DNA of 64,000 nucleotides from Martinezella tropici. Its GTDB lineage: Bacteria > Pseudomonadota > Alphaproteobacteria > Rhizobiales > Rhizobiaceae. A model generated the notes under the pieces. The model did not search any database. It was not told where the DNA came from and was given only the letters and a program-made list of their open reading frames with translations. The DNA lies in NCBI GenBank assembly GCA_000799755.1, contig JUHI01000001.1, positions 1,240,001 to 1,304,000 on the forward strand. Direction: 5' to 3'. Shown here piece after piece: positions 43,438 to 52,907 of the stretch. The position numbers were made by a program, and so were the translations under genes. Within the stretch, counting starts at the first letter, position 1, and every line of letters begins with the position of its first letter.

Positions 43438-43809
43438 TCATGCGTCTCTTCGCTGGGTTCGATGGACGGCTTGAAGCACGCGCTCCGCGTCTCGGATGCT
43501 GCCGGTCCGATGCGCCGCTTCGGCCCAGACCGAGATCGGAAACAGGCCGTCGAACAGGATGTCGCGCTCAATCCCGAGGCCGAGCGGCAAGCGCACCGCG
43601 ACCATCTCGGCGAGGCTGAACGAGCCCAGCTCCGGCTCACCGAGATCGGCCAGGCCGAACAAGGTGTCGCCGTCCTCGTCGAGTTCGGTGGCGAGCCAGA
43701 CGCCTTCGCCCAGAGGGTTGAAGAACTTGACCACGGGAACATGGTCGGCGTCGCGTTCGCGGCCGTTGGCGATGAGCTGCGCGCGCAGCTCGGGCGTGAG
43801 GAGGATCAT
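43438..43809 (-). CDS. DUF2958 family protein
   Basis: A 123-residue DUF2958 protein (LLTPELRAQLIANGRERDADHVPVVKFFNPLG; WLATELDEDGDTLFGLADLGEPELG; VRLPLGLGIERDILF). The family is common downstream of ardC in alphaproteobacterial elements, with unknown function. It overlaps the ardC 3' fragment by 4 bases, so it was once co-translated with ArdC; insertion of the RIT element has now cut it off from the ardC promoter. Confidence 0.9.
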   Translation of the reverse strand: MILLTPELRAQLIANGRERDADHVPVVKFFNPLGEGVWLATELDEDGDTLFGLADLGEPELGSFSLAEMVAVRLPLGLGIERDILFDGLFPISVWAEAAHRTGSIRDAERVLQAVHRTQRRDA

Positions 43810-43949
43810 GCTGCCCTCCTGTCGATCGACGGCTCGGCCGCCACTTCGACGCCGTCGGCGGGGACGAAGCCGAGTAGCCAGTCGGCTGCCTTGCTCGCCT
43901 GGCTCGCGGCACGAACGATGGAGCGATTGTCCTCGCGGAGCACCTCCAG
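43806..43949 (-). pseudogene. ardC: 3' fragment of ardC, cut off by the RIT element
   Basis: 47 codons reading LEVLREDNRSIVRAAS, QASKAADWLLGFVP, the usual C-terminus of ArdC antirestriction proteins. The upstream reading (to 44087) runs into the left end of the RIT element and is not ArdC. The 5' fragment lies at 47795-48616. Confidence 0.88.
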
Positions 43950-43982
43950 TAATCGCGAGGTGTGGGTAATGTGAAGGAACGC
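43950..43982 (+). repeat. Left terminal inverted repeat of the RIT element
   Basis: 33 bases beginning TAATCGCGAGGTGTGGG, exact reverse complement of 47736-47768. The inner sides of both ends also share an AAATAATGCG block (reverse complement near 44041, and 47687). Confidence 0.9.
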
Positions 43983-44089
43983 AGCTTCAGCGCGTGAATC
44001 CCGCATAGTTCCGCCAGTGGGCGGCGGGCTTTGCTCCGCATTATTTTGCGATGAACCTCTGTGGTCGTTGACCAGCAGAGGAGACATCG

Positions 44090-45322
44090 ATGTCGAATAC
44101 CGATCGCGACCTGATCGCCGAACTCAGGGTCATGCTGACCCGCCAACAAAACAGCCCGGTGGTGGTCGGGAACTATTGCGCCTATGCGCGCTGGTTCCTC
44201 GACCATCTTGCGCGGCGGAATATCGCAGTCGCAGATGTGAGCGAAGCGCAGGTGGCGCAATATCTGCGCCATGCGATCGCGCTGTTCCGGAAACGCCATG
44301 GTCGACCTCCGGGGCCGTACTGGCACTCGATCCCGCGCTCCGGAATCCACGCGCTGTTGCGGCTTGCCCAGGGCGAGTGGCCACCCACTCCGAAAGTTAC
44401 ATGCGCCGCCGATGCGGCGCGGTTCGCGATCTGCGACGAATACGAGACTTGGCTTCACGAGGAGCGTGGCTTGGCCAAGCCTAGCATTGCGGCGCTGATG
44501 TGGGAGGCTCAGCACTTCCTGGCCTGGCAGCTCGGACGATGTGGCGTCGAAAGCCTGATGGAGATGAGTGTCGGCGACATCGACCGTTACATGGACTTGC
44601 GCGCGCCGAAACTGACGCGCAAATCGTTGAAAGACGTGGCGGAGCGCCTGCGCTCGCTCTTGCGGTATCTGCACCGGACCGATCGCACCGCGATCGACCT
44701 GTCGCCGCACGTCATCGCCCCGCTGCTCTACGCCTATGAAGGGGTGCCCTCGATCCTGGAGCGCAGCCAGATCGCTGCCGTGCTGGAAAGTGCGAGGAAG
44801 GATACGACACCGGTTGGGCTGCGGGACCATGCGATCCTGCAACTGCTCGCGACCTATGGCTTGAGGTCGAGCGAGGTACGCAATCTGCGACTCGACGACA
44901 TCGACTGGCGGGCGGAATCGATCCGCGTCCGGCACACTAAGACACGGGCCTGCTCGTTCCTGCCCCTGATGGAGCGGGTGGGCGAAGCGGTGCTCGCCTA
45001 TCTGCGCTCCGGACGGCCTGAGACCGACGCCCGGGAAATCTTCATCCGCACGCGCGCGCCCTATCGCAAGCTCGGGATGCTGGCCAGTGCGGTACGGCGG
45101 CGGCTTCGCAATGCAGGCGTCAAGCCGCCGGGCAAGTCCGGGCCGCACATCTTCCGCCATGCCCGCGCGGTCGAGATGCTGCGCGCGTCGGTGCCGCAGA
45201 AGGTCATTGGCGATCTGCTCGGGCACCGCTCGACCGAGTCGACGGCACCCTACCTCAAGCTCGCCACCGAGGACCTCCGGGCCATCGCACTCGACGTGCC
45301 GGGATCGGAGGTGCTGTCATGA
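44090..45322 (+). CDS. RIT tyrosine recombinase A
   Basis: A 410-residue tyrosine recombinase with an N-terminal SAM-like domain and a C-terminal catalytic domain: Arg in TYGLRSSEVRNLRLDDIDW, HIFRHARAVEM (HxxR), LLGHRSTESTAPYLKL with the nucleophile Tyr. AGGAG lies 7 bases before the ATG. It overlaps recombinase B by ATGA. All three RIT proteins are thought to act together. Confidence 0.92.
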   Translation: MSNTDRDLIAELRVMLTRQQNSPVVVGNYCAYARWFLDHLARRNIAVADVSEAQVAQYLRHAIALFRKRHGRPPGPYWHSIPRSGIHALLRLAQGEWPPTPKVTCAADAARFAICDEYETWLHEERGLAKPSIAALMWEAQHFLAWQLGRCGVESLMEMSVGDIDRYMDLRAPKLTRKSLKDVAERLRSLLRYLHRTDRTAIDLSPHVIAPLLYAYEGVPSILERSQIAAVLESARKDTTPVGLRDHAILQLLATYGLRSSEVRNLRLDDIDWRAESIRVRHTKTRACSFLPLMERVGEAVLAYLRSGRPETDAREIFIRTRAPYRKLGMLASAVRRRLRNAGVKPPGKSGPHIFRHARAVEMLRASVPQKVIGDLLGHRSTESTAPYLKLATEDLRAIALDVPGSEVLS

Positions 45323-46683
45323 CGACATGGCCCGATCCCGAACGGCTGTTGATCGCGCGCTATCTGGCAGGTCTTGGCCTGCGCAGCACGAACAGCCGCA
45401 CCTATTACAAGCAGGTGCTCCACAGCTTCCAGGACGTCGCCGAGCGCCACGCCGAACTCGGCCAGGACGTGCTGGTGGCCTGGTTGCAGATATCGTCCGA
45501 CAGTTGGGCAGCGTCGACGCGGTTGCACCGCACCCGCATTATCGACCGGTTCCTCGATGACCTTTTGCAAACCGGGGCGATCGACCTCAATCCCGTCGCC
45601 GTCCTGCGCGAGGCGTGCAATATCAAGCAGTGCAAACCGGTCTGGCGGGCCTTGGCGTCGGACAGTCCGGTCCGTGCTCTTGCCGAACTGCACCAGCCCA
45701 AGCCGTTTGGCAGCGTGCTGGGCGGAATCATGGCCGAGCACGTCGCGCTGATGCGCAACAGGGGATACAAATACACGGCGCAGCCCGTGTGGCTCTTGCG
45801 GTTCGACCGGTTCCTGCAGTTGAACCCGGCGCTGCAGGATGGGTCCATCGGGGTGATGCTCGAACACTGGGCGGCGGCGAAAGCCACACGCAATCACGCC
45901 GCCGAATGCGAAAAGTTGAAGCGCCTCCTTACGAGGATACTCCGTCACCGGAATCCGTCGATCCCGCCGCGCCGACCGGACCCGCGCCCGCAAAAGGAAG
46001 TGGCGAAGCACTGGCGCAAACCTCACATCTACACGCCCGCCGACGTGCGTCGGATGCTCGATATCGCCCGTTCCTATCCTTCGCCACGGGCACCGCTTCG
46101 GCCGCTGAGCATCTATACCATGCTGTTGCTGGCCTATTGCGCGGGTCTGCGGCGGGGCGAGCTTGCCCGTCTCGATCTGGGTGACGTCAACCTTCAGGGC
46201 GGCACGATTACGGTTCGGCAGACCAAGTTCTTCAAGACCAGAATCCTGCCGCTTCCCGACAGCGTGATGGCCGAGCTTCGGGCCTATATCAATGCACGCC
46301 GTCGCGTCGGAGCATCGCAGGATGCGCGCTCCGGCCTGTTCTGGCAAGAGCAGCGCAGTGCAGGTTACACAAGCCAGGCCATCGCTTGCCTGCTCGTCGA
46401 CGTCATCCGCCGGGCCGGGCTGAAGCCACCGCAAGGACGAACGGGGCCGCGCTTACACGACCTCCGCCACTCGATGGTCGTGAACCGGATCCTCGACTGG
46501 TATCGGACGGGCATCAACCCGCAGGATCGCCTGCCGTTCCTCGCAACCTATCTCGGCCATCGGGATATCAACTCCACCCTGGTATACATCACCGTCACGC
46601 AGGATCTGCTGCATCATGCCAACGAGCGGTTCCGGGCGGTGGGCGCACCATGCCTCAACCTAGGTGGGGAGGTGCGGCCATGA
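45319..46683 (+). CDS. RIT tyrosine recombinase B
   Basis: A 454-residue recombinase: catalytic Arg in AYCAGLRRGELARLDLGDV, LHDLRHSMVVNRIL (HxxR-type box), YLGHRDINSTLVYITV with Tyr. It overlaps both neighbours by ATGA, giving three coupled genes. Residues of the active site are all present. Confidence 0.92.
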   Translation: MTTWPDPERLLIARYLAGLGLRSTNSRTYYKQVLHSFQDVAERHAELGQDVLVAWLQISSDSWAASTRLHRTRIIDRFLDDLLQTGAIDLNPVAVLREACNIKQCKPVWRALASDSPVRALAELHQPKPFGSVLGGIMAEHVALMRNRGYKYTAQPVWLLRFDRFLQLNPALQDGSIGVMLEHWAAAKATRNHAAECEKLKRLLTRILRHRNPSIPPRRPDPRPQKEVAKHWRKPHIYTPADVRRMLDIARSYPSPRAPLRPLSIYTMLLLAYCAGLRRGELARLDLGDVNLQGGTITVRQTKFFKTRILPLPDSVMAELRAYINARRRVGASQDARSGLFWQEQRSAGYTSQAIACLLVDVIRRAGLKPPQGRTGPRLHDLRHSMVVNRILDWYRTGINPQDRLPFLATYLGHRDINSTLVYITVTQDLLHHANERFRAVGAPCLNLGGEVRP

Positions 46684-47684
46684 GCAAGGCCAACCCGTTC
46701 CCGAACCTGATGCGCGCGTTCTTCTACGACTGGCTCGTCGAGCAACGCAACGCGTCCATCCACACGGTCCGGTCCTACCGCGATACTTGGCGGCTGTTCC
46801 TGCGGTTCGTCGCACAGCGCGGAGCAAAGAAGGTTGCGATGATCACGCTGGCCGATCTGACCGCCAGCGAGGTCGCTGCGTTCCTGAGGCACGCCGAACA
46901 CGAACGCGGCGGCACGATCGGGACGCGCAACTGCAGGCTTGCCGCGATCCGCAGCTTCTTCAACTTCGTGGCGACCAGAGACCCCGCATCGATCGCGCAG
47001 TGCGTCGAGATACTCAACATCCCGGTCAAGCGGGCACCGGTATCGGAACCCTGCTATCTAGATCCGGCAGAGGTGACGGCGATCCTTGCCCAGCCAGACC
47101 GTTCGACGCTCGAAGGCATGCGCGATCACGCGTTGCTCTCGTTCCTCTACAACAGCGGGGCACGGATACAGGAGGCGCTCGACCTGTGTCCCGAGGCCAT
47201 CCGGTTCGACGCGCCCGGCTGCGTGCGGCTCCTTGGCAAGGGCCGCAAGGAGCGCATCTGCCCACTCTGGCCGGAAACCGTACTGCTGCTGAGAAAGCTG
47301 CTGGAGCGGCAGCCGCGAGCGCCAAACGAGCGGATGTTCGTCAACCGCTACGGCGAGCCGCTCAGCGCCTCGGGCGTTCGGTTCAAGCTCGCGGCCTATG
47401 TGAAGGCGGCCGCAGTGACCGCGCCAACGCTGCGAACCAAGCATGTGACGCCGCACAGCTTCCGCCATGCCACCGCCGTGCACCTCGTCTCCGCAGGCGT
47501 CGACGTCACGGTCATCCGTAGCTGGCTCGGTCATGTGAGCCTCGACACCACCAACCACTACGCCAGGGCCAATCTGGAAACGAAGCGGAAGGCGCTGGAA
47601 CAGGTCGACGCTCCCACAACAATGGGCCATCCGCCGTCATGGAAGCGGGATGCGAGCCTGCTCGCCTGGCTCGACACGCTCTGA
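46680..47684 (+). CDS. RIT tyrosine recombinase C
   Basis: A 334-residue XerC/D-like recombinase: YNSGARIQEALDL, PHSFRHATAVHLVSAG and WLGHVSLDTTNHYARA with the nucleophile Tyr. The ATG at 46680 overlaps the stop of recombinase B; the longer frame from 46386 lies inside recombinase B and is rejected. Confidence 0.92.
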   Translation: MSKANPFPNLMRAFFYDWLVEQRNASIHTVRSYRDTWRLFLRFVAQRGAKKVAMITLADLTASEVAAFLRHAEHERGGTIGTRNCRLAAIRSFFNFVATRDPASIAQCVEILNIPVKRAPVSEPCYLDPAEVTAILAQPDRSTLEGMRDHALLSFLYNSGARIQEALDLCPEAIRFDAPGCVRLLGKGRKERICPLWPETVLLLRKLLERQPRAPNERMFVNRYGEPLSASGVRFKLAAYVKAAAVTAPTLRTKHVTPHSFRHATAVHLVSAGVDVTVIRSWLGHVSLDTTNHYARANLETKRKALEQVDAPTTMGHPPSWKRDASLLAWLDTL

Positions 47685-47735
47685 AATAATGCGAAGGAAT
47701 GTGGGCGGGAACGGCGCAAAACCGCACATCCGGCC

Positions 47736-47768
47736 GCGTTCCTTCACATTACCCACACCTCGCGATTA
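47736..47768 (-). repeat. Right terminal inverted repeat of the RIT element
   Basis: Exact reverse complement of 43950-43982, ending ...ACACCTCGCGATTA on the plus strand. A further 26 bases (47769-47794) with a related TCACCTCGCC block separate it from ardC. Confidence 0.9.
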
Positions 47769-47794
47769 ATCGACTTATGCTCACCTCGCCATAA

Positions 47795-48616
47795 TTCGAG
47801 CCACGAGCCGATATAGTCGGCATGCCGGACGGTCGGCACGATGCCGAGCGAGGCGCAGCAGAAGGCCGCGTTCATTTCGGCGACCAGCTCCTCGAACGCG
47901 TACTTCTTAGTGCCGAAGCTGCCGGTCATGTCGCGGCCGAGACGGGATGGATGGCCTGTGGCGTGGCCGAGTTCATGGAGCGCGGTGCGGTGCCAGTTGA
48001 TCGGCTCGAAATAAGCCTGGGGCGGCGGGACCTGCACATAGTCGAGCGACGGGACATAGAAGGCCCGGTTGCCGCCGATGCGGAAATCGATGCCCGTCGC
48101 GCGGATCAGCACCTCGACTTGCGGCTCGATCAGGCCCGGCGGCGGTGGCGGGGCTACGACCGCGATGTCATCCGGCAAGTTCTCGCACTGCGCGGAATTG
48201 AAGACCGTGAAGCGCTTCAGGAACGGAATCGCCTGGGCCTCGTCGCCGGTCTCGCGGGCGCGCCGCTTTTCGTCGTCCGGCACGAAGCGGTCGGCATAGA
48301 CGACGGTGGTGCCGCGTTCGCCCTTGCGGACATTGCCGCCCAGCGCCAGCGCCTGGCGGAAGGTGAGCCAGCTCTGGCCGGGGAAGCCGTGCTCGACGAC
48401 GGCGCCCCAGAGGATCAGCACATTGATCCCGGAATAATGCCGGCCGGTGGCGGCGTTCCTCGGCATGGCCAGCGGCGCCTTCGCCGCGGCCGTCCCCCAG
48501 GGCTGGACCCAGGGAATGCGTCCGTCCTCCAGCTCGGCGATGATCTTGTCGGTGATTTCGTCATAGAGGCTCGCCCGGTCCTGGCCGGCGCGAGCGGATG
48601 CGGTCTTTCTGGACAT
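47795..48616 (-). pseudogene. ardC: 5' part of ardC, antirestriction ssDNA-binding/zincin-like protein
   Basis: 274 codons of ArdC: N-terminal ssDNA-binding domain (LYDEITDKIIAELEDGRIPWVQPWG; NAATGRHYSGINVLILW) and a zincin-like metallopeptidase domain with ALHELGHATGHPSRLGRD (HExxH). Translation continues 17 codons into the RIT element to a stop at 47744 and so lacks the last 47 residues. The HExxH is kept, so partial activity is possible. ArdC-type proteins protect incoming single-stranded DNA from restriction. Confidence 0.92.
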
Positions 48617-48626
48617 CGCGGATCTC

Positions 48627-48699
48627 CGCGACGGGCGCCGGGAGCCTCTCTCCCAGCCCTCAACCCGTCACGGCAAAGCCGGTCCGCACTCTCACTCTA
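48627..48699 (-). promoter_or_regulatory. Shared 5' leader, copy A (ardC)
   Basis: Minus strand: AGAGTGAGAGTGCGGACCGG, CTTTGCCGTGACGGGTTGAGG, CTGGGAGAGAGGCTCCCGG, CGCCCGTCGCGGAG, then the ardC start. CGGC ttt GCCG can form a short hairpin. Nearly the same blocks precede parB and, less exactly, the helicase gene. Confidence 0.65.
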
Positions 48700-48760
48700 G
48701 GGGGCGTTGCGGGGCAGGCTGTGCTAAAAGCCGCCGCGGCAACGACAGGATCGTCGCAGC

Positions 48761-49162
48761 TCAGGCGGCGCGGAGCGCCTCGATCAGCGGACAGCCTGGA
48801 TCCTGCCCGGCGTCGCACGCTCGCACCGAGTCAGCCAGCACCCGCTCCATCCGCTTGAGATCGGCGATCCGGGCGCGGACATCCTTCAGGTGCGCGGCGG
48901 CCAGATCGCGCACCTCGGCGCAGGTGGCGCCTCCGCCGGCCGCCAGACCGAGCAGGGCGCGCACCTCGTCCAGGGTGAAGCCGAGTTCGCGCGCGCGGCG
49001 CACGAAGCCGAGACGGGCGACCTCATCGGCGCCATAGCTGCGGTAGCGGCCTCGCCGGGCCGGCGTGGGCATGAGGCCGATCCGCTCGTAGTAGCGGATC
49101 GTCTCGATGTTGCAGCCCGTGCGCCGGGACAGTTCGCCAATCTGGATCGCGGAATCCGCCAT
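48761..49162 (-). CDS. merR: Mercury-operon regulator MerR
   Basis: A 133-residue MerR regulator: winged HTH (IQIGELSRRTGCNIETIRYYERIGLM), then metal cysteines TCAEV and ACDAGQDPGC followed by PLIEAL. The last pair is spaced by seven residues rather than eight as in Tn21 MerR, closer to CadR/PbrR-like relatives. It is divergent from merC and shares the promoter at 49190. Mercury is inferred from the genes it faces. Confidence 0.9.
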   Translation of the reverse strand: MADSAIQIGELSRRTGCNIETIRYYERIGLMPTPARRGRYRSYGADEVARLGFVRRARELGFTLDEVRALLGLAAGGGATCAEVRDLAAAHLKDVRARIADLKRMERVLADSVRACDAGQDPGCPLIEALRAA

Positions 49163-49189
49163 GCTGCTCTGCGCCTCTCGTTTTTGGGC

Positions 49190-49220
49190 TTGAGTCTGTA
49201 GTCACTACAGATCGTATAAC
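49190..49220 (+). promoter_or_regulatory. mer operon promoter/MerR operator
   Basis: TTGAGT (-35, 49190-49195), 19-base spacer, TATAAC (-10, 49215-49220). The spacer holds TCTGTAGT c ACTACAGA, a perfect dyad. This is the classic MerR arrangement, but the dyad differs from that of the left cluster (CTCCGTA...TACGGAG), so the two MerR proteins should not cross-regulate. Confidence 0.9.
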
Positions 49221-49303
49221 GATTCTCAGACCTCATGGGCAAGCTGCGGTCATGATTGCAGCGTCGCTCTGACGGTTCCACCGAAGTTGCCGAGGCCATT
49301 CCG

Positions 49304-49729
49304 ATGCCCATCCAGAATCCCCTCACACGCGCGGCCGACAAGGCGGGCATCATCGGCTCGATTGTCACTGCCATGGGGTGCGCGGCGTGCTTCCCGGCTC
49401 TTGCGAGTCTTGGCGCTGCGATGGGTCTTGGTTTTCTGAGCCAGTACGAAGGCGTCTTCATTCGTTACCTGCTGCCGCTGTTCGCTGTGATCTCCCTCAT
49501 CGCCAACACGATCGGCGGGCTTCGCCATCGCCAGTGGGCACGAATGGCATTGAGCGTCATTGGGCCGATGTTGGTGCTTGCGGCGGCTTTGCTCATGGCC
49601 ACCCGCGGTTGGCCGACGGCGTGGATCCTCTATCCCGGACTGAGCCTGATGGTGGTCGTCGCGATCTGGGATCTTGCTGCGCCGTCTTGCAATTCTCCCG
49701 CCCCACCCCGCGAAGGGGCTGTTCCTTAA
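49304..49729 (+). CDS. merC: Mercury transport protein MerC
   Basis: A 141-residue inner-membrane protein with four hydrophobic helices; MGCAACFPALASLGAAMGLG holds the Hg-binding cysteine pair in helix 1, typical of MerC. It imports Hg(II) for reduction inside the cell. The start at 49304 (MPIQNPLTRAADK) matches the family; the frame upstream is untranslated leader. First gene after the mer promoter. Confidence 0.9.
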   Translation: MPIQNPLTRAADKAGIIGSIVTAMGCAACFPALASLGAAMGLGFLSQYEGVFIRYLLPLFAVISLIANTIGGLRHRQWARMALSVIGPMLVLAAALLMATRGWPTAWILYPGLSLMVVVAIWDLAAPSCNSPAPPREGAVP

Positions 49730-49763
49730 CGTTATGGCGCGGTTGATCGGAAGGAGAGTCGAC

Positions 49764-50114
49764 TTGTCAGAACCCAAAACCGGCCGCGGCGCGTTGGCGC
49801 TTGGAGGGTTAGCCGCCATTCTGGCCTCGACCTGTTGCCTCGGCCCGCTCATCTTGGTCGCCCTCGGATTCAGCGGCGCCTGGATCGGTAACCTGACCGT
49901 GCTGGAACTGTACCGTCCGTTGTTCATCGGCGCGGCGCTGGTCGCCATGGTCTTCGCCTACCGCCGAATCTTCCGCCCGGCTGGCGCCTGCGAGCCCGGC
50001 GAAGTCTGCGCCGTGCCCAAAGTCAGGACCACCTACAAGGTCATCTTCTGGGCGGTCGCAGCGCTCGTCCTTGTCGCGCTGGCGTTCCCCTACGTCCTGC
50101 CCCTGTTCTACTGA
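49764..50114 (+). CDS. merT: Mercuric transport protein MerT
   Basis: A 116-residue MerT with three helices, the helix-1 cysteine pair STCCLGPL and the loop cysteines AGACEPGEVC. It passes Hg(II) from MerP to the cytoplasm. The TTG at 49764 is chosen: AAGGAG precedes it and the product then has exactly the usual MerT length and start (SEPKTGRGAL). The upstream ATG (49734) is an alternative. Confidence 0.93.
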   Translation: MSEPKTGRGALALGGLAAILASTCCLGPLILVALGFSGAWIGNLTVLELYRPLFIGAALVAMVFAYRRIFRPAGACEPGEVCAVPKVRTTYKVIFWAVAALVLVALAFPYVLPLFY

Positions 50115-50126
50115 AAGGAAGTCCCC

Positions 50127-50405
50127 ATGAAGAAGCTCGTATCCCTGATCGCCCTGATGGGCGCACTCAGCTCGCCCGCGTGGGCCGCGACGAAGACGGT
50201 CACCCTGGCGGTGCCGGGCATGACCTGCGCGGCCTGCCCGATCACCGTCAAGACGGCGCTTGCCAAGGTCGACGGCGTCGAGAGAACCGACGTCAGTTTC
50301 GAAAAGCGCGAGGCCGTCGTCACCTATGATGACGCCAAGACCACGGTCGCGGCCCTGACCAAAGCGACGGCGGGCGCGGGCTACCCGTCCACCGTGAAGC
50401 GCTGA
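50127..50405 (+). CDS. merP: Periplasmic mercury-binding protein MerP
   Basis: A 92-residue exported HMA protein: signal peptide KKLVSLIALMGALSSPAWA, then PGMTCAACPITVK, the Hg site of MerP, and the end AGYPSTVKR. It collects Hg(II) in the periplasm and hands it to MerT. GAAAGGAAG precedes the start. Confidence 0.95.
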   Translation: MKKLVSLIALMGALSSPAWAATKTVTLAVPGMTCAACPITVKTALAKVDGVERTDVSFEKREAVVTYDDAKTTVAALTKATAGAGYPSTVKR

Positions 50406-52103
<1,698 letters not shown>

Positions 52104-52139
52104 AGATTCACTTTGGACGGCGAACGGAGCACACGCCTG

Positions 52140-52907
52140 ATGATGACTCCTACCTCACACGCTGAAACCGCCGAACGGCCCGCCGTCGAGTTTCCAGGCG
52201 GCGTGATCATCCCAGACTGGGGAGCGGTCACGACGCCACAGGCCCAAAACGCGCTGAGGGCCGTCGTCGAGGCCTTCATCAGCCCCAAGTGGGATGGGCT
52301 AGATGAGACCGAGAGCCGAATCCACGGCATCGTCCTGAGCGGCTACGCCCTGAGCGGGCACGCTCCAGAGATCGCGGATGTCGCCGCAGCGGCCGGGCTC
52401 GCCATCGATGAGGCCGACAGCGTGCTGCAGCGCCTGACCGGACGCGATCTCCTCATTATCGACGCTGCCGGCCAGATAAGCGGCGCCTATCCGTTCACCG
52501 ATGGTCCGACCGAAAATCACGTGGAGGCCGGCGGTTTCGCGGTGGGCGCCATGTGCGCCATCGACGCGCTTGGCGTCGGGGCGATGCTGGAGCGCGATAT
52601 CACCGTCCGCTCGGCGTGCCGTCAGTGCGCGCGTCCGCTCGCCATCCACACGCGGAGCCACGGCCGCGAACTGGAACAGGTCGAGCCCTCGGGGATCGTT
52701 GTCTGGTCCGGCCATCGCTACGCTGCCGGCTGTGCGGCGTCTTCGCTCTGCACCTTGCAGGCGTTCTTCTGCGATGACGCTCACCTGGAGACCTGGCGCG
52801 CGAACAACCCGGCCGCCAGCCAGGATGGGGTCCGCTTGAGCCTTACCGATGCCCTGGAGGTTGGCCTCGCGATTTTCGCGCCGATGCGGATGGAGTGGCC
52901 GTCATGA
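52140..52907 (+). CDS. merB: Organomercurial lyase MerB
   Basis: A 255-residue alkylmercury lyase that splits C-Hg bonds so that MerA can reduce the Hg(II). Motifs: AYPFTDGPTENHV, MCAIDALGVGAML with the catalytic Cys and Asp, and GCAASSLCTLQAFFCD with the second catalytic Cys region. Start: ATG 52140 with GGAG upstream; 52113 (TTG) is possible. The N-terminal 90 residues are a winged-helix-like part (AAGLAIDEADSVLQRLTGRDLL), longer than in E. coli MerB. It makes the operon broad-spectrum. Confidence 0.92.
   Translation: MMTPTSHAETAERPAVEFPGGVIIPDWGAVTTPQAQNALRAVVEAFISPKWDGLDETESRIHGIVLSGYALSGHAPEIADVAAAAGLAIDEADSVLQRLTGRDLLIIDAAGQISGAYPFTDGPTENHVEAGGFAVGAMCAIDALGVGAMLERDITVRSACRQCARPLAIHTRSHGRELEQVEPSGIVVWSGHRYAAGCAASSLCTLQAFFCDDAHLETWRANNPAASQDGVRLSLTDALEVGLAIFAPMRMEWPS

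Larger units (their letters stand above)
43950..47794 (+). mobile_element. RIT element (recombinase in trio) inserted in ardC
   Basis: A 3845-base insertion with three consecutive, overlapping tyrosine recombinase genes (44090-47684) and perfect 33-bp inverted ends (43950-43982; 47736-47768). The right end extends 26 bases further before ardC resumes and carries a second copy of GCGAGGTG as a direct repeat. Gene content and end structure match RIT elements. The flanks end in CTCGA and begin CTGGA, so there is no exact target duplication. Confidence 0.92.

Noticed and set aside
43637..45226. 529-codon minus-strand frame spanning DUF2958, the RIT end and recombinase A
   Set aside because: Crosses a mobile-element junction and real genes on the other strand; cannot be one gene.
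43938..47770. Shared peptide NREVWVM at the ends of two frames as a protein repeat
   Set aside because: It comes from the inverted terminal repeats of the RIT element, not from related proteins.
43945..47799. Target-site duplication of the RIT element
   Set aside because: The flanks CTCGA and CTGGA differ by one base; not enough to call a duplication.
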